Shown here: positions 1 to 7,677 of the stretch, in pieces
How the letters are laid out: each line of letters opens with the position of its first letter
Position numbering within the stretch: position 1 is the first letter of the stretch
NCBI GenBank assembly: GCA_035294465.1
Contig: DATGKW010000012.1
Span: 1 to 31,979, forward strand
Direction of reading: 5' to 3'
From: Paraktedonobacter sp035294465
GTDB lineage: Bacteria > Chloroflexota > Ktedonobacteria > Ktedonobacterales > Ktedonobacteraceae
DNA length: 31,979 nucleotides
Notes under the pieces: model-generated
Told to the model about the DNA's origin: nothing
Databases searched by the model: none
The model's input: the letters and a program-made list of their open reading frames with translations, nothing else
Position numbers and translations under genes: made by a program

Positions 1-345
1 GCCTGGAGCAGCCAGAACTACGACCCCCGGCAAATGATCAGCCCCGGCTGGCCGTGGTGGACCCTCACATTCGCGCCTTATTTGATTCTAACAGTTACTT
101 CGGAGCTCTGGCCCAGCCGCCAGGACTGGCATGGCGCGCGCTGGCTGCTAGCTGGCCTGGTGGTGGTAGCCGGGCTCCTGGGTGTGCTGCTCTGGGTAGA
201 TGGCGTGCTTGTTTTTAATGAAAATCTCCTCCAGAGTATTTCCCACTTTTCTACCGAAATCAATTTCGTATTTCTGCTGCTCCTGGGTCTTGATCTCGTG
301 TTTCTGCTGATTGCCGAAGTGATCGTGCGCGTGGTGCGATATTAA
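1..345 (+). CDS. C-terminal part of an integral membrane protein (5' truncated)
   Basis: The reading frame is open from the first base of the window and stops at TAA 343-345, so this is the last 114 residues of a gene that begins upstream. A methionine at base 34 is internal and there is no ribosome binding site before it. The sequence contains at least two clear hydrophobic helices: WLLAGLVVVAGLLGVLLWV near the middle and FVFLLLLGLDLVFLLIAEVIV at the end. It then finishes with a short basic tail (RVVRY), which fits a C-terminus on the cytoplasmic side. No family is recognisable from this fragment, so no function is proposed. Confidence 0.7.
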   Translation, partial: AWSSQNYDPRQMISPGWPWWTLTFAPYLILTVTSELWPSRQDWHGARWLLAGLVVVAGLLGVLLWVDGVLVFNENLLQSISHFSTEINFVFLLLLGLDLVFLLIAEVIVRVVRY

Positions 346-370
346 CCCACACGAAAGCGACCCTGGCCCG

Positions 371-386
371 AAAAGTAGCTACTTTT
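371..386. other. Perfect 16-nt palindrome with T-run, possible weak terminator
   Basis: AAAAGTAGCTACTTTT is an exact palindrome 25 bases after the stop of the truncated membrane protein gene, and the right arm runs into TTTTT. As RNA it would fold only a short A/U-rich stem with a tetraloop, so it would be a weak rho-independent terminator. It could equally be a protein binding site. Position after a stop codon favours the terminator reading. Confidence 0.35.
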
Positions 387-530
387 TCCTGGATCAAGAC
401 TATTTTTAACCTGACAATAAACAGTACAATCCCGATATGTTGCAATATCAATGAAATATGCCTGTTTATCGTCTATCCTTTTTGAAGAAAGGCATATATG
501 CGTCATATTAAGAAGATCTTAAAATTTTGC

Positions 531-571
531 GATAACTTTGCATTTGCTGGGAAGATATATTGATAACTTTG
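531..571. repeat. Two direct copies of GATAACTTTG, 31 bp apart
   Basis: GATAACTTTG occurs at 531-540 and again at 562-571, a spacing of 31 bp or about three helical turns. The second copy begins inside the -35 element of the promoter proposed at 560-589. Same-face spacing next to a promoter is typical of a cooperative regulator binding site, but the region is AT-rich and chance cannot be excluded. Confidence 0.35.
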
Positions 572-589
572 GTTTTTGTACTATATAAA
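560..589 (+). promoter_or_regulatory. Sigma70-type promoter candidate upstream of the DUF1800/DUF1501 pair
   Basis: TTGATA at 560-565 and TATAAA at 584-589 are separated by 18 bp in an AT-rich stretch. An overlapping TATATA at 582-587 would give 16 bp. Predicted transcription start is near 597, giving an untranslated leader of about 240 nt before the DUF1800 start. Confidence 0.5.
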
Positions 590-678
590 TACAATAACAT
601 GAATATATATGGGATAAACAACTAGGAAGGAAAGAGCCTCTCCATCTCAATTCCGTCTGTGTGACGAAAAAAAGAGCG

Positions 679-791
679 CTTCTTGAGGCTTTCTAGAGAT
701 TTTCCTGTTAGACTACTCCTCAAAAGAAGATTCTGGCCGTTAAGGATTGATTGTAGAAGAGAGGACACAAAATTCGTGTAGACGCGGCCAG
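679..791 (+). promoter_or_regulatory. Folded 5' leader upstream of the DUF1800 gene
   Basis: Two stems can be drawn. The first pairs 679-688 (CTTCTTGAGG) with 718-729 (CCTCAAAAGAAG), 10 bp with a two-base bulge. The second pairs 733-739 (CTGGCCG) with 785-791 (CGGCCAG), 7 bp, and encloses a small ACAC/GTGT hairpin at 765-779. I do not recognise a known riboswitch class, so the regulatory role is inference from the length and pairing of the leader. The remaining intergenic sequence from 390 to 530 is AT-rich and shows nothing else. Confidence 0.35.
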
Positions 792-835
792 CATAGCTAC
801 CTATTCTCAAGACACGGATGGAGAGACAAGCAGAG

Positions 836-2509
836 ATGGATACATACGATCAGCCAACCGAGCCGCAGACGCCGGGGATACCAACCAGAGATCCTCTACC
901 CGCTTCTGGCCGCGTGCTGCCTGACGAGGAACCAACGATACCTCTAACTCAGGCGGTTACAGCTCCTCCAGGTATCGGGGCAGCCATGCAAACTATCGCC
1001 GACCAGCGAACTATGACGCAAAAAAGCATGGCGCGCCGTAAATTCATGGGGAAATCGTTGGCCGGACTGGCAGTGGCTGGTGGAGTGGCCACAATCGGCG
1101 GCGGCGTAGCGCTGGCCGAATGGCTTACTCATCGCGGGAATTCTGCTCAAGTGGCCAGCAATGTGCAGATTGGTCATCTCTTGCGCCGGGCCGGCTTTGG
1201 CGCGTCCGCCAGTGAACTGAGCATGTACAGTAAACTGGGCTATCAGGGGGCGGTTGATCGTTTGCTCAACTACCAGCAGGTCGATGATAGCGCGATGGAG
1301 CAGCGTTTGCAGGCGCTCAATTTCAATTTGAATAGTCCACAGGACCAGCAGCGCTGGTGGCTGCTGCGCATGGCCTGGACTCAGCGCCCGCTGCTGGAGA
1401 AGATGACCCTGTTCTGGAGCGGCGTGTTGACCAGCAGTTTCCGCAAAGTAGGCGGTCCCAGAGCCTATATACGTATGATTAACCAGAACAATTTTCTACG
1501 CACTCACGCCTTTGATACGTTCGATAACATTCTGCTTGGCATTACCGCCGATCCTGCGATGCTCTTTTACCTGGATCTGACCAAAAGCACCAAAACGCAT
1601 CCGAATGAGAACTACGCGCGTGAACTGATGGAGCTTTTTACGGTTGGCGTGGCCAATTATACGCAGCAGGACGTGTTCGCGGGTGCGGCGGCTCTTACCG
1701 GCTGGCACATCCGGGGCATCAGCGGATCATATTATAATCCGAAGGATCATAATGATCTGCCAGTGCGTTTTATGGGCCAGACGGGCAGCTTTAACTATAA
1801 AGACATTTTGCGCATTCTGGCCGACCATCCCGCTACACCCTGGTTTATTGGCCGCCGGCTGTTTGCTTTTTTTGCCTATGAAAATCCCAGCACGGATGAT
1901 CTCAAGCCGTTGGTGGACGCCTACGTCCAGAGCGGCCACAATATGGGAGCAGTCATGCGTGCCCTGCTGCTTTCGCCCCAATTCTCCTCAGCCCAGGCGT
2001 ATCGCAGCCGTATCAAGTCGCCGGTCGAGTTCACTGTAGGGGCCTATCGCGCTCTGGGCATTCAGGGCGATGGGGAGGGCTTGCCCGCGATTACCACTCT
2101 GATGGGCCAACCGCTTTTCGACCCGCCCAATGTGGCCGGTTGGCCGGGAGACAAAACGAGCTTGAACTGGCTCAACAGCGGCGCCTGGATGACGCGCCTC
2201 AATTTTATCGATATGCTGCTGGCACGTGGAACAGCGGCGACTCATGGCAAGCCCCTGGTCGATTTGCAGGGGATGGTGAACGCGAATCAGCTAAGCTCGC
2301 CGGAGGAGTTCGTCGATCACTTTTCTACTTTCCTGCTGGATGGCCCCCTGCCTGCTGATCGTCGCAGCCAGGTGCTCGACTACTTTACTGCTGCGGATAA
2401 CGCCAGTTCCGCGCAGATTACCCTGAGTGGTGGCAAGTCCTATCCGCTTAATCGCGTGCGGGGAGCGCTTTACTTGCTGATGGCCTCACCAGAGTATCAA
2501 CTAAATTAG
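836..2509 (+). CDS. DUF1800 family protein, Tat-exported
   Basis: The 557-residue product has the hallmarks of the DUF1800 family: HLLRRAGFG at the domain start, NYARELMELFTVGV followed by the LTGW motif in the middle, and PPNVAGWPG near the C-terminus. Its biochemical role is not established. Before the domain lies a polar, proline-rich segment of about 65 residues and then ARRKFMGKSLAG plus a hydrophobic stretch, which reads as a twin-arginine export signal, so the protein probably acts outside the membrane. I chose ATG 836 because GGAGAG at 820-825 is ten bases upstream. An in-frame ATG at 818 has no clear ribosome binding site. The long N-terminal extension before the Tat motif is unusual, and the true start might instead be a methionine closer to the motif (for example MTQKSMARRK). 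The next gene, DUF1501, follows after 10 bases and is almost certainly cotranscribed. This pairing recurs in many bacteria. Confidence 0.88.
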   Translation: MDTYDQPTEPQTPGIPTRDPLPASGRVLPDEEPTIPLTQAVTAPPGIGAAMQTIADQRTMTQKSMARRKFMGKSLAGLAVAGGVATIGGGVALAEWLTHRGNSAQVASNVQIGHLLRRAGFGASASELSMYSKLGYQGAVDRLLNYQQVDDSAMEQRLQALNFNLNSPQDQQRWWLLRMAWTQRPLLEKMTLFWSGVLTSSFRKVGGPRAYIRMINQNNFLRTHAFDTFDNILLGITADPAMLFYLDLTKSTKTHPNENYARELMELFTVGVANYTQQDVFAGAAALTGWHIRGISGSYYNPKDHNDLPVRFMGQTGSFNYKDILRILADHPATPWFIGRRLFAFFAYENPSTDDLKPLVDAYVQSGHNMGAVMRALLLSPQFSSAQAYRSRIKSPVEFTVGAYRALGIQGDGEGLPAITTLMGQPLFDPPNVAGWPGDKTSLNWLNSGAWMTRLNFIDMLLARGTAATHGKPLVDLQGMVNANQLSSPEEFVDHFSTFLLDGPLPADRRSQVLDYFTAADNASSAQITLSGGKSYPLNRVRGALYLLMASPEYQLN

Positions 2510-2519
2510 AGGTGCAAAA

Positions 2520-3782
2520 ATGAAATTAACACGCAGAGCAATGATGAAAAATGGTATGCTGGTGGTCTCGGCGGGTATGGTGATGCCGGCTATCTTTAGT
2601 CGTGGAGTTGCCTCGGCGATGGCGCTGGCGAAAGAGGGAGAGAGCTTTTCGCAGGTTGCCACCGATCATACCCTGATTGTGGTGCAGATGGCGGGCGGGA
2701 ATGATGGTCTTAACACGGTCATTCCCTTTACCGATCCGCTTTACAAGCAGATGCGCCCGACCCTGGCAATTCCCGATAATAAAGTGCTACCCCTGGATAC
2801 GCGCCTGGGATTGCACCCCAGCTTGCAACCGTTGAAGAATTTATGGGACGCCGGGCGCCTGGCGATTGTCGAAGGCGTGGGCTATCCTAATCAGAGTCTC
2901 TCACACTTCCAGGCCATGGATATCTGGCAGACGCTGGATCTGACCGGCAATGGCAGCGAGGGCTGGCTAGGAAAGCTGGTTGCTGGCCTGGTGGATCAGG
3001 AGGGGCATCCTTTCAAAGCTCTGGATGTTGGTACGATGACCGCGCAGGCGCTCCAATCGATTTCGGCTCAGGTACCGACGCTTGCTAATACGAAGTCATA
3101 CGCGCTGGCTCCGGATCCGCTTGATCCCGACCATGGCAAAACTCGTTTGCAGGCGCTGATGAACCTCTATAACTCGTATCCTAAGACCTCACCGTATGCA
3201 GCCCTGCTCGATGCTACGGCCCTGAGCGCGCAGGGAGGCTCGCGCAGCCTGCATGCTGCCGATGCCGCGTATAAGCCGGCTGTGACCTATCCAGATGGGC
3301 CGTTTGCCGCGGGCCTGAAAATTCTGGCGGAGGCGATTGTCGAGAATCTGGGCCTGCGTGTGGGCTATGTCACACTGGGCGGCTTTGATACACACGCGGA
3401 CCAGCAGAATACCCACGAGACACTCCTGACCACCCTGGCCGCTGGACTCGCGGCTTTCTATAACGATCTGAACGCACATGGCAAGGCGGATAACGTGGTG
3501 GTCATGACCTGGTCTGAGTTTGGCCGACGCGTTGAGGAAAATGGCAGCCTGGGCACCGATCATGGAACTGCTGCGCCACTGTTTGTTCTTGGCAATGCCG
3601 TGAACAAGGGGTTGTTTGGCGAGCCTCCCAGCCTGAGCAATCTGGATGAGAACGGTAATCTCAAATATACGATCGATTTCCGCTCGGTCTATGCGACTGT
3701 GCTTGATCGCTGGATGGGCGCTTCGTCCAAAGATGTTCTCGGCGGTTCCTTTGGTTCGCAAAACTTTCTGCCCAATCCATAG
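2520..3782 (+). CDS. DUF1501 family protein, Tat-exported
   Basis: This 420-residue protein belongs to the DUF1501 family, which is related to the alkaline-phosphatase/sulfatase fold. Visible family features are GGNDGLNTVIPF after the signal, GGFDTHADQ in the second half, and EFGRR followed by GTDHGTAAP near the C-terminus. The His and Asp residues in these motifs are the likely metal or active-site set. The N-terminus (KLTRRAMMKNGM followed by a hydrophobic segment) is a Tat signal, so export in folded form is expected. The start ATG 2520 is preceded by AGAGGTG at 2508-2514. The 10-base gap from the DUF1800 gene indicates one transcript and probably a shared function at the cell surface. The substrate is unknown. 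Confidence 0.88.
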   Translation: MKLTRRAMMKNGMLVVSAGMVMPAIFSRGVASAMALAKEGESFSQVATDHTLIVVQMAGGNDGLNTVIPFTDPLYKQMRPTLAIPDNKVLPLDTRLGLHPSLQPLKNLWDAGRLAIVEGVGYPNQSLSHFQAMDIWQTLDLTGNGSEGWLGKLVAGLVDQEGHPFKALDVGTMTAQALQSISAQVPTLANTKSYALAPDPLDPDHGKTRLQALMNLYNSYPKTSPYAALLDATALSAQGGSRSLHAADAAYKPAVTYPDGPFAAGLKILAEAIVENLGLRVGYVTLGGFDTHADQQNTHETLLTTLAAGLAAFYNDLNAHGKADNVVVMTWSEFGRRVEENGSLGTDHGTAAPLFVLGNAVNKGLFGEPPSLSNLDENGNLKYTIDFRSVYATVLDRWMGASSKDVLGGSFGSQNFLPNP

Positions 3783-3808
3783 CTTCCTTTCCCCTGACCT
3801 TTCCGCGA

Positions 3809-3844
3809 AATCTGAGGGTGTTTTGTGAAAAACACCCTCAGATT
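3809..3844. terminator. Perfect 16-bp hairpin after the DUF1501 gene
   Basis: Left arm 3809-3824 and right arm 3829-3844 are exact inverse complements around a four-base loop, 26 bases after the DUF1501 stop. The stem is closed by T/A pairs with a CTGAGGGTG core. There is no T-run after the stem on either strand, so if it terminates transcription it does not follow the classic U-tract rule. It may instead protect the 3' end. Confidence 0.6.
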
Positions 3845-3869
3845 GTGTAGAAAATAGGGTCCTAGTTCG

Positions 3870-3898
3870 TGGTCAGGACTGGCAGAGTGCTCTATAAT
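3870..3898 (+). promoter_or_regulatory. Sigma70-type promoter for the 3945 gene
   Basis: A perfect -10 box TATAAT at 3893-3898 lies 17 bp after TGGTCA at 3870-3875, which matches the -35 consensus at four of six positions. The predicted start near 3905 gives a 40-nt leader before the ATG at 3945. Confidence 0.6.
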
Positions 3899-3944
3899 AA
3901 GGAAGGATTCTACAAAACGGAGCAAAAGTAGAGAAGCACGAACC

Positions 3945-4499
3945 ATGTCACAACCACAAAAGCGGAGCTGGCTGGCCTCTATGTCGCCAGTCCAGCGTAC
4001 AGTCCTGGGCATTGTTATTATCGCAATCATTACCGTTCTGGGGGTGATCTATGGCCCCCATTACGATGATGACAACACGACGACAGGCGACGCGCCTCCA
4101 CCAACCGTGACGGTCACCGATCTGACGAGCACGCTCAACGTGAATCGCAGCATTATTTACGAGGGAGTGACTATCACAGTCGTCAGGGTGGAGCAGGCGC
4201 AGTCGTTCTCGGATGATGGGAAGAGTCAGTACGCCCATACAAAATACGTTCTGCGCGTCTATCTGCATGTGACGGCTCCAACCACGCAGCAGGGAGCGCT
4301 TGGTATCGATTACGTCGGCCTTTCGCGCCTAGTGCTCAGCGATGGCACGCAGCTTCAGTCTCATTTGGCCCAGATCTCGCCCGATGTTCTCCCTGGGCAG
4401 AATGAGGACGGTTTTCTTGATTTCTGGGTGAATACGCCGCTGAATCTCTCGAATCTGGAGTTTGTGCTGGGGGGAAACGCCGTTGCCTTTGGCAGGTAG
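3945..4499 (+). CDS. Single-pass membrane protein with extracytoplasmic beta-rich domain
   Basis: The 184-residue product starts with a short basic cytoplasmic segment and has one transmembrane helix at about residues 24-41 (VLGIVIIAIITVLGVIYG). An acidic/threonine linker (YDDDNTTTGDAPPP) then leads to a domain of about 120 residues facing outside. That domain has alternating hydrophobic strands: a YEGVTITVVRVEQ strand, a KYVLRVYLHVTAP strand, LVLSDGTQL and a FLDFWVNTP strand. The pattern resembles DUF4352-type immunoglobulin-like domains of surface proteins, but this is pattern resemblance rather than a firm assignment. It has its own promoter and is followed by two larger envelope proteins, so it is probably part of the same surface layer function. 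Confidence 0.75.
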   Translation: MSQPQKRSWLASMSPVQRTVLGIVIIAIITVLGVIYGPHYDDDNTTTGDAPPPTVTVTDLTSTLNVNRSIIYEGVTITVVRVEQAQSFSDDGKSQYAHTKYVLRVYLHVTAPTTQQGALGIDYVGLSRLVLSDGTQLQSHLAQISPDVLPGQNEDGFLDFWVNTPLNLSNLEFVLGGNAVAFGR

Positions 4500-4517
4500 T
4501 ACATCCTACCCTCTCGC

Positions 4518-4546
4518 TTGACACTCGACGCTTCCCCTTTTACACT
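4518..4546 (+). promoter_or_regulatory. Strong sigma70-type promoter for the 4619 gene
   Basis: A perfect -35 box TTGACA at 4518-4523 and TACACT at 4541-4546 are separated by the optimal 17 bp. The predicted start is near 4553. The -35 lies in the left arm (4517-4527) of an imperfect dyad whose right arm is at 4578-4589 (CGAGTGTTCAAG), so regulator binding here is possible. Confidence 0.7.
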
Positions 4547-4618
4547 TACCTTACGTGAGTAACCCTTTGGTGCCGCACGAGTGTTCAAGTCTGGAAAACT
4601 CCGCAAGGAAGAGTGGCG

Positions 4619-5905
4619 ATGAAACGTGCTTCTGGTTCGCTGAGAAAGGCGATTTCTTTCCGCAAATATACCTGGCGGTCTCTTTTTACTATTGGACTCG
4701 TTTTGCTTACCCTGACAGCCGTTTTTTCTCCTGACTCTGCTCCCACTGCTTTCGCGCTGGCTGCGTCCCATCTTGCTACCGGCTACGTAGGTGGCACCTT
4801 CTCCAGTAGCCCGTCTCAGGGTCCGGTAGGCGCGGTAATTGTGGTCAACGGCTCAGGTGTAAATTTGCCTGATGGGACGCAGGTTGATTTCGGCTACATA
4901 GCGGATTTCCCGACCTGCACAGCGGCCACGGATAGCCAGCCGGGGGTTGTTCATGACGGAGCGTTCAGCGGGTGGTTTCGCTGGCCCTCCGGCACAGGAA
5001 CCGGTACCTTCATGCTCTGCGCAGCCGCGGCCGGCTCTAATCAGCCTTTCTTCTTGCGCGGCGCCAGCTACGATGTTCTCTCGGCTTCGGCTCCACATGT
5101 CTCGCTTGCGCCTGCCACGCTTGACGCGGGTAAGCAAGCCACTGTGAGCGGCACGAACTTCCTGCCAGGTGGGACGCGCGTGAATCTCGCCTGGAAAGCG
5201 CCAGGTGGCGGGCAGAGTATATCTCTCGGCTCGGTTGCTTCCGATGAAACGGGCGCATTTACCCAGACATTTACCGTACCCTCTAAGTCGAGCACTGGTA
5301 CCTATACTCTGGTAGCCACGGCGGGCAGCGGACAGCCGCCAACATTGAGCGCTTCTACAAGTGTGCCGGTGAACGGCATTACGATTGTGGCTGTTCCCAC
5401 GCCGACAGCTCAACCCAGCCCGACGGCGGTACCGACGACCCCGGCGGCTACAGCGACTGCGACGAGAACGAACGTACAAACTAATCCTGCGAAGAACGCT
5501 GCTCCGACCGGGACCGCTAACTCCGGCCTGTTGCTAGTAATCGCTCTGATTGGTCTGTTGCTGATTATCGCGGCTCTGGCCGCTGGCGTTCTCGTAGTGC
5601 GCAGGCAACGTAATCTGGCCGTAAATGCTGCCTCCGGTGGGCCTACCTCCTGGCACGCTACTACCGATATGCTGGCCAGCACTCCGACAATGCCGGGGAC
5701 CACCTATCCGCCCGGCAGTTTGCCTTTGGCCACTCATGCTGGCCCTGATTCCGTGACTGTGCCGCGCGGGTTGGCAACTCCGGCTGATGGTCTGAGCAAA
5801 GGAGTGATTCCATTCGATCCCGGTCTGGCCGAGGCGATGCGTGAGGCCCAGGTGAGCTTATTCGCAACCCCCAGACCGCCGGTCGCCGAAGCGGTTCACT
5901 CCTGA
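4619..5905 (+). CDS. Surface protein: signal peptide, two Ig-like domains, Pro/Thr stalk, transmembrane helix, cytoplasmic tail
   Basis: The product is 428 residues from ATG 4619. AAGGA at 4605-4609 is nine bases upstream of this ATG, while the GTG at 4613 would be too close. The order of parts is: a basic N-terminus and signal peptide (hydrophobic SLFTIGLVLLTLTAVF, cleavage plausible after AFALA); two beta-rich repeats of about 90 residues with IPT/TIG-like wording (GPVGAVIVVNGSGV in the first, AGKQATVSGTNFLPGGTRV in the second); a stalk rich in Pro and Thr (PTPTAQPSPTAVPTTP); a transmembrane helix (LLLVIALIGLLLIIAALAAGVLVV); then RRQR and about 90 cytoplasmic residues. It is likely a type I membrane protein displaying adhesin- or sensor-like domains. 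Ligand and function are unknown. The gene at 6154 shares the stalk-helix-tail architecture. Confidence 0.8.
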   Translation: MKRASGSLRKAISFRKYTWRSLFTIGLVLLTLTAVFSPDSAPTAFALAASHLATGYVGGTFSSSPSQGPVGAVIVVNGSGVNLPDGTQVDFGYIADFPTCTAATDSQPGVVHDGAFSGWFRWPSGTGTGTFMLCAAAAGSNQPFFLRGASYDVLSASAPHVSLAPATLDAGKQATVSGTNFLPGGTRVNLAWKAPGGGQSISLGSVASDETGAFTQTFTVPSKSSTGTYTLVATAGSGQPPTLSASTSVPVNGITIVAVPTPTAQPSPTAVPTTPAATATATRTNVQTNPAKNAAPTGTANSGLLLVIALIGLLLIIAALAAGVLVVRRQRNLAVNAASGGPTSWHATTDMLASTPTMPGTTYPPGSLPLATHAGPDSVTVPRGLATPADGLSKGVIPFDPGLAEAMREAQVSLFATPRPPVAEAVHS

Positions 5906-6007
5906 TAGGCACTGTCCGCGGGCGGGATCTTTGAACATCTTGTTCCTCCGATTTTGCAGAGGAGGCGACGATCAAGTCGTTTGGAAAAGCGGAAAAGGGA
6001 TTCAGTG

Positions 6008-6049
6008 ACAGGAAAAAATGACCATTTTTTCCTGTTTTGTTATATTTTT
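6008..6049 (+). terminator. Rho-independent terminator after the 4619 gene
   Basis: Thirteen bases at 6008-6020 (ACAGGAAAAAATG) pair perfectly with 6023-6035. In practice the loop would open a few base pairs. The stem is followed by a T-rich stretch to 6049. It lies about 100 bases after the stop. A poly-T tract makes this the most conventional terminator in the first half of the window. Confidence 0.65.
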
Positions 6050-6153
6050 ACATTTGAATTTGTCTATACATTTAAGAGAATAGATGAGAATGTGGCTCAG
6101 GGTCTTATGGAGCCTGGATGCTGCTGGAATCAGTCGAGGAGTAGTCTAGAAGA

Positions 6154-7542
6154 ATGATGGAACATAACGTCGATCCTGACCAGGATAAGCGAGCCGATCA
6201 AGCGCGGGATACAAAGGGCAGCCGTGCTGTTCATCTGATGCCCCGGCACCTGGTGTCTGGGGTGCTGGTGCTTACCTTGCTGGTCATATCCGCCGGCTCG
6301 CTTCTGACCTTCAGGAATTCGTATGCCAGCACAAATGGGTTGGTTGCCGTGAAGGCTACCGACACGCCAACGTGCGGCGCGACTCCCGCAACGACTCCCA
6401 CGGCGGCACCCACGATGGGCCAGCAGCCGACGCCCACACCCACCCCAACTAAAAAGCCCACACCCACCCCAACGCAGACGCCGATACCATCTCCTTCGCC
6501 CTCACCTTCACCGTCTCCTTCGCCCTCGCCGTCTCCTTCACCTTCATCCACAAGTACAAGCACATCAGGTGCAGTTACACAGAAATTTAGTTATACTGTC
6601 CAATGCCTGTCAACGCCAACTGCAACTATTGCAGCCAGCAGTACGCCTATGCAGGGCAATACACCGGCACCTGCACCTACGATGGCTCAAGGAAATAATG
6701 GGAATCCGACGTCGAATTCGTCCGGAGGTGGTATCGCGCGCCTGGCTATGATTATAGGGGGCGTGCTCCTGGTGCTGTTGCTTGGCCTGGGGATTGGCTG
6801 GTATGTTTTTCGCCGCGCGCTCTTGCCGCAGGCAAATATCAAGTTGCGGCCAAGCGGGGCACGCCCCTGGTCGCGCACGCGTGTTCCCGATTCTGAAGAA
6901 CTGGGCGGCCTTGTTGGCCCCAATCTGGGCACAGTTCTGGCCAATGCAAATGCGCCTGTGATGGTCGACGTATCCAATCAGCAGAACGGGTTCGCGCCTC
7001 AGAATTATAGCTATCTCAATAACGGCTCTGATGGCTCTGCGCCGGCCAGTTTTGGCATTCTTCAAGAGATGGGAGGCAATGGTTACGGCAGTCCAACCGG
7101 AAACGGTTATGGAGCGCCGGTGCCCGCTTTTGGCGGCTTCTCGGATGGTTTTGTCCCTCCCTCACCGCAAAGCTTTCTGCAAAGCGATGCCAGCATGATT
7201 CCTCCTGGCAGCGGAGCTTTCCCCATCGTAAACGAAAACAACGGTTTTGCCCCGAATAGCAACGCTTTTAATGCCATGTATGGTCTGCCCGGTGACCTCT
7301 TCTCGGCTACTCCGGTTAATGGAGCGGCCGGCGAACCAGCCAACCTGAAGAATGGCAATGGCTTTGGCGGTCCGCAGGGGCAGCCAGGAGCTAACCTTGC
7401 ACCTGGCGCGCAGAATTTGCATGGGTCATATCCGAGCGAAGTTCTTCGCCAGTATCATCAAAATGATCAGGCATTACCGACTCAACAACCTTTCCCGTCG
7501 GAGCAGAGGGGAGGTCCCCCAAGCCAGGATTGGATAAACTGA
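6154..7542 (+). CDS. Two-helix membrane protein with Pro/Thr/Ser stalk and long Gly/Asn-rich cytoplasmic tail
   Basis: The 462-residue product has a charged N-terminus of about 30 residues and a first hydrophobic helix (LVSGVLVLTLLVISAGSLL) acting as signal anchor or signal peptide. An external region of about 150 residues follows, dominated by PT repeats and then uninterrupted Ser-Pro dipeptides (residues 113-130). Next come a second helix (LAMIIGGVLLVLLLGLGIGWYVF), a stop-transfer RR, and about 240 residues rich in Gly, Asn, Pro and Phe. That tail has low complexity (NGYGSPTGNGYGAPVPAFGG) and is probably disordered. GAGGAG at 6136-6141 is a somewhat distant ribosome binding site, and AGAAGA is nearer. 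A clear promoter is not visible between 6050 and 6150. The architecture mirrors the preceding gene but without folded ectodomains. It may be a cell-wall-spanning stalk. No family is recognised. Confidence 0.78.
   Translation: MMEHNVDPDQDKRADQARDTKGSRAVHLMPRHLVSGVLVLTLLVISAGSLLTFRNSYASTNGLVAVKATDTPTCGATPATTPTAAPTMGQQPTPTPTPTKKPTPTPTQTPIPSPSPSPSPSPSPSPSPSPSSTSTSTSGAVTQKFSYTVQCLSTPTATIAASSTPMQGNTPAPAPTMAQGNNGNPTSNSSGGGIARLAMIIGGVLLVLLLGLGIGWYVFRRALLPQANIKLRPSGARPWSRTRVPDSEELGGLVGPNLGTVLANANAPVMVDVSNQQNGFAPQNYSYLNNGSDGSAPASFGILQEMGGNGYGSPTGNGYGAPVPAFGGFSDGFVPPSPQSFLQSDASMIPPGSGAFPIVNENNGFAPNSNAFNAMYGLPGDLFSATPVNGAAGEPANLKNGNGFGGPQGQPGANLAPGAQNLHGSYPSEVLRQYHQNDQALPTQQPFPSEQRGGPPSQDWIN
6432..6549 (+). 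repeat. Coding repeats for the PT and SP stalk
   Basis: An 18-base unit (GCCCACACCCACCCCAAC) occurs exactly at 6432-6449 and 6456-6473. From 6490 to 6549 come 20 codons that encode Ser-Pro dipeptides, ending Ser-Ser, with varied third positions (TCT/TCG/TCA and CCT/CCC/CCG). A longer block beginning TCTCCTTCGCCCTC is repeated within the tract. The varied third bases point to selection on the protein sequence rather than recent slippage. Confidence 0.75.
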
Positions 7543-7578
7543 AGGTTTATCATTCCTGCTTGTTTTCGGCCAGATAAT

Positions 7579-7607
7579 TTGCGCAGATCCTCTTACTGCA
7601 CTATACT
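7579..7607 (+). promoter_or_regulatory. Sigma70-type promoter for the 7678 gene
   Basis: TTGCGC at 7579-7584 and TATACT at 7602-7607 are 17 bp apart. The -10 is a five of six match and the -35 keeps the TTG core. The predicted start near 7614 gives a leader of about 64 nt. Confidence 0.55.
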
Positions 7608-7677
7608 GTATTTTATGGAAAGCGCGGCTATTGTGTGATGTCGAAAACAGCGCGCTGGCGATGGGAGAGAAGCGAGT

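Noticed and set aside
4517..4589. Long-range dyad CTTGACACTCG / CGAGTGTTCAAG as a terminator or riboswitch
   Set aside because: Its left arm contains the -35 box of a strong promoter, so it is not in the transcript of the 4619 gene. There is no T-run. I kept only the promoter call and noted the dyad there.
6053..6095. Promoter for the 6154 gene (TTGAAT, TTGTCT or TATACA elements)
   Set aside because: No pair of boxes has an acceptable spacing between 15 and 19 bp with a credible -10.
5954..6157. 67-codon ORF starting at TTG before the 6154 gene
   Set aside because: TTG start, passes through the terminator at 6008-6049, and has an unnatural composition.
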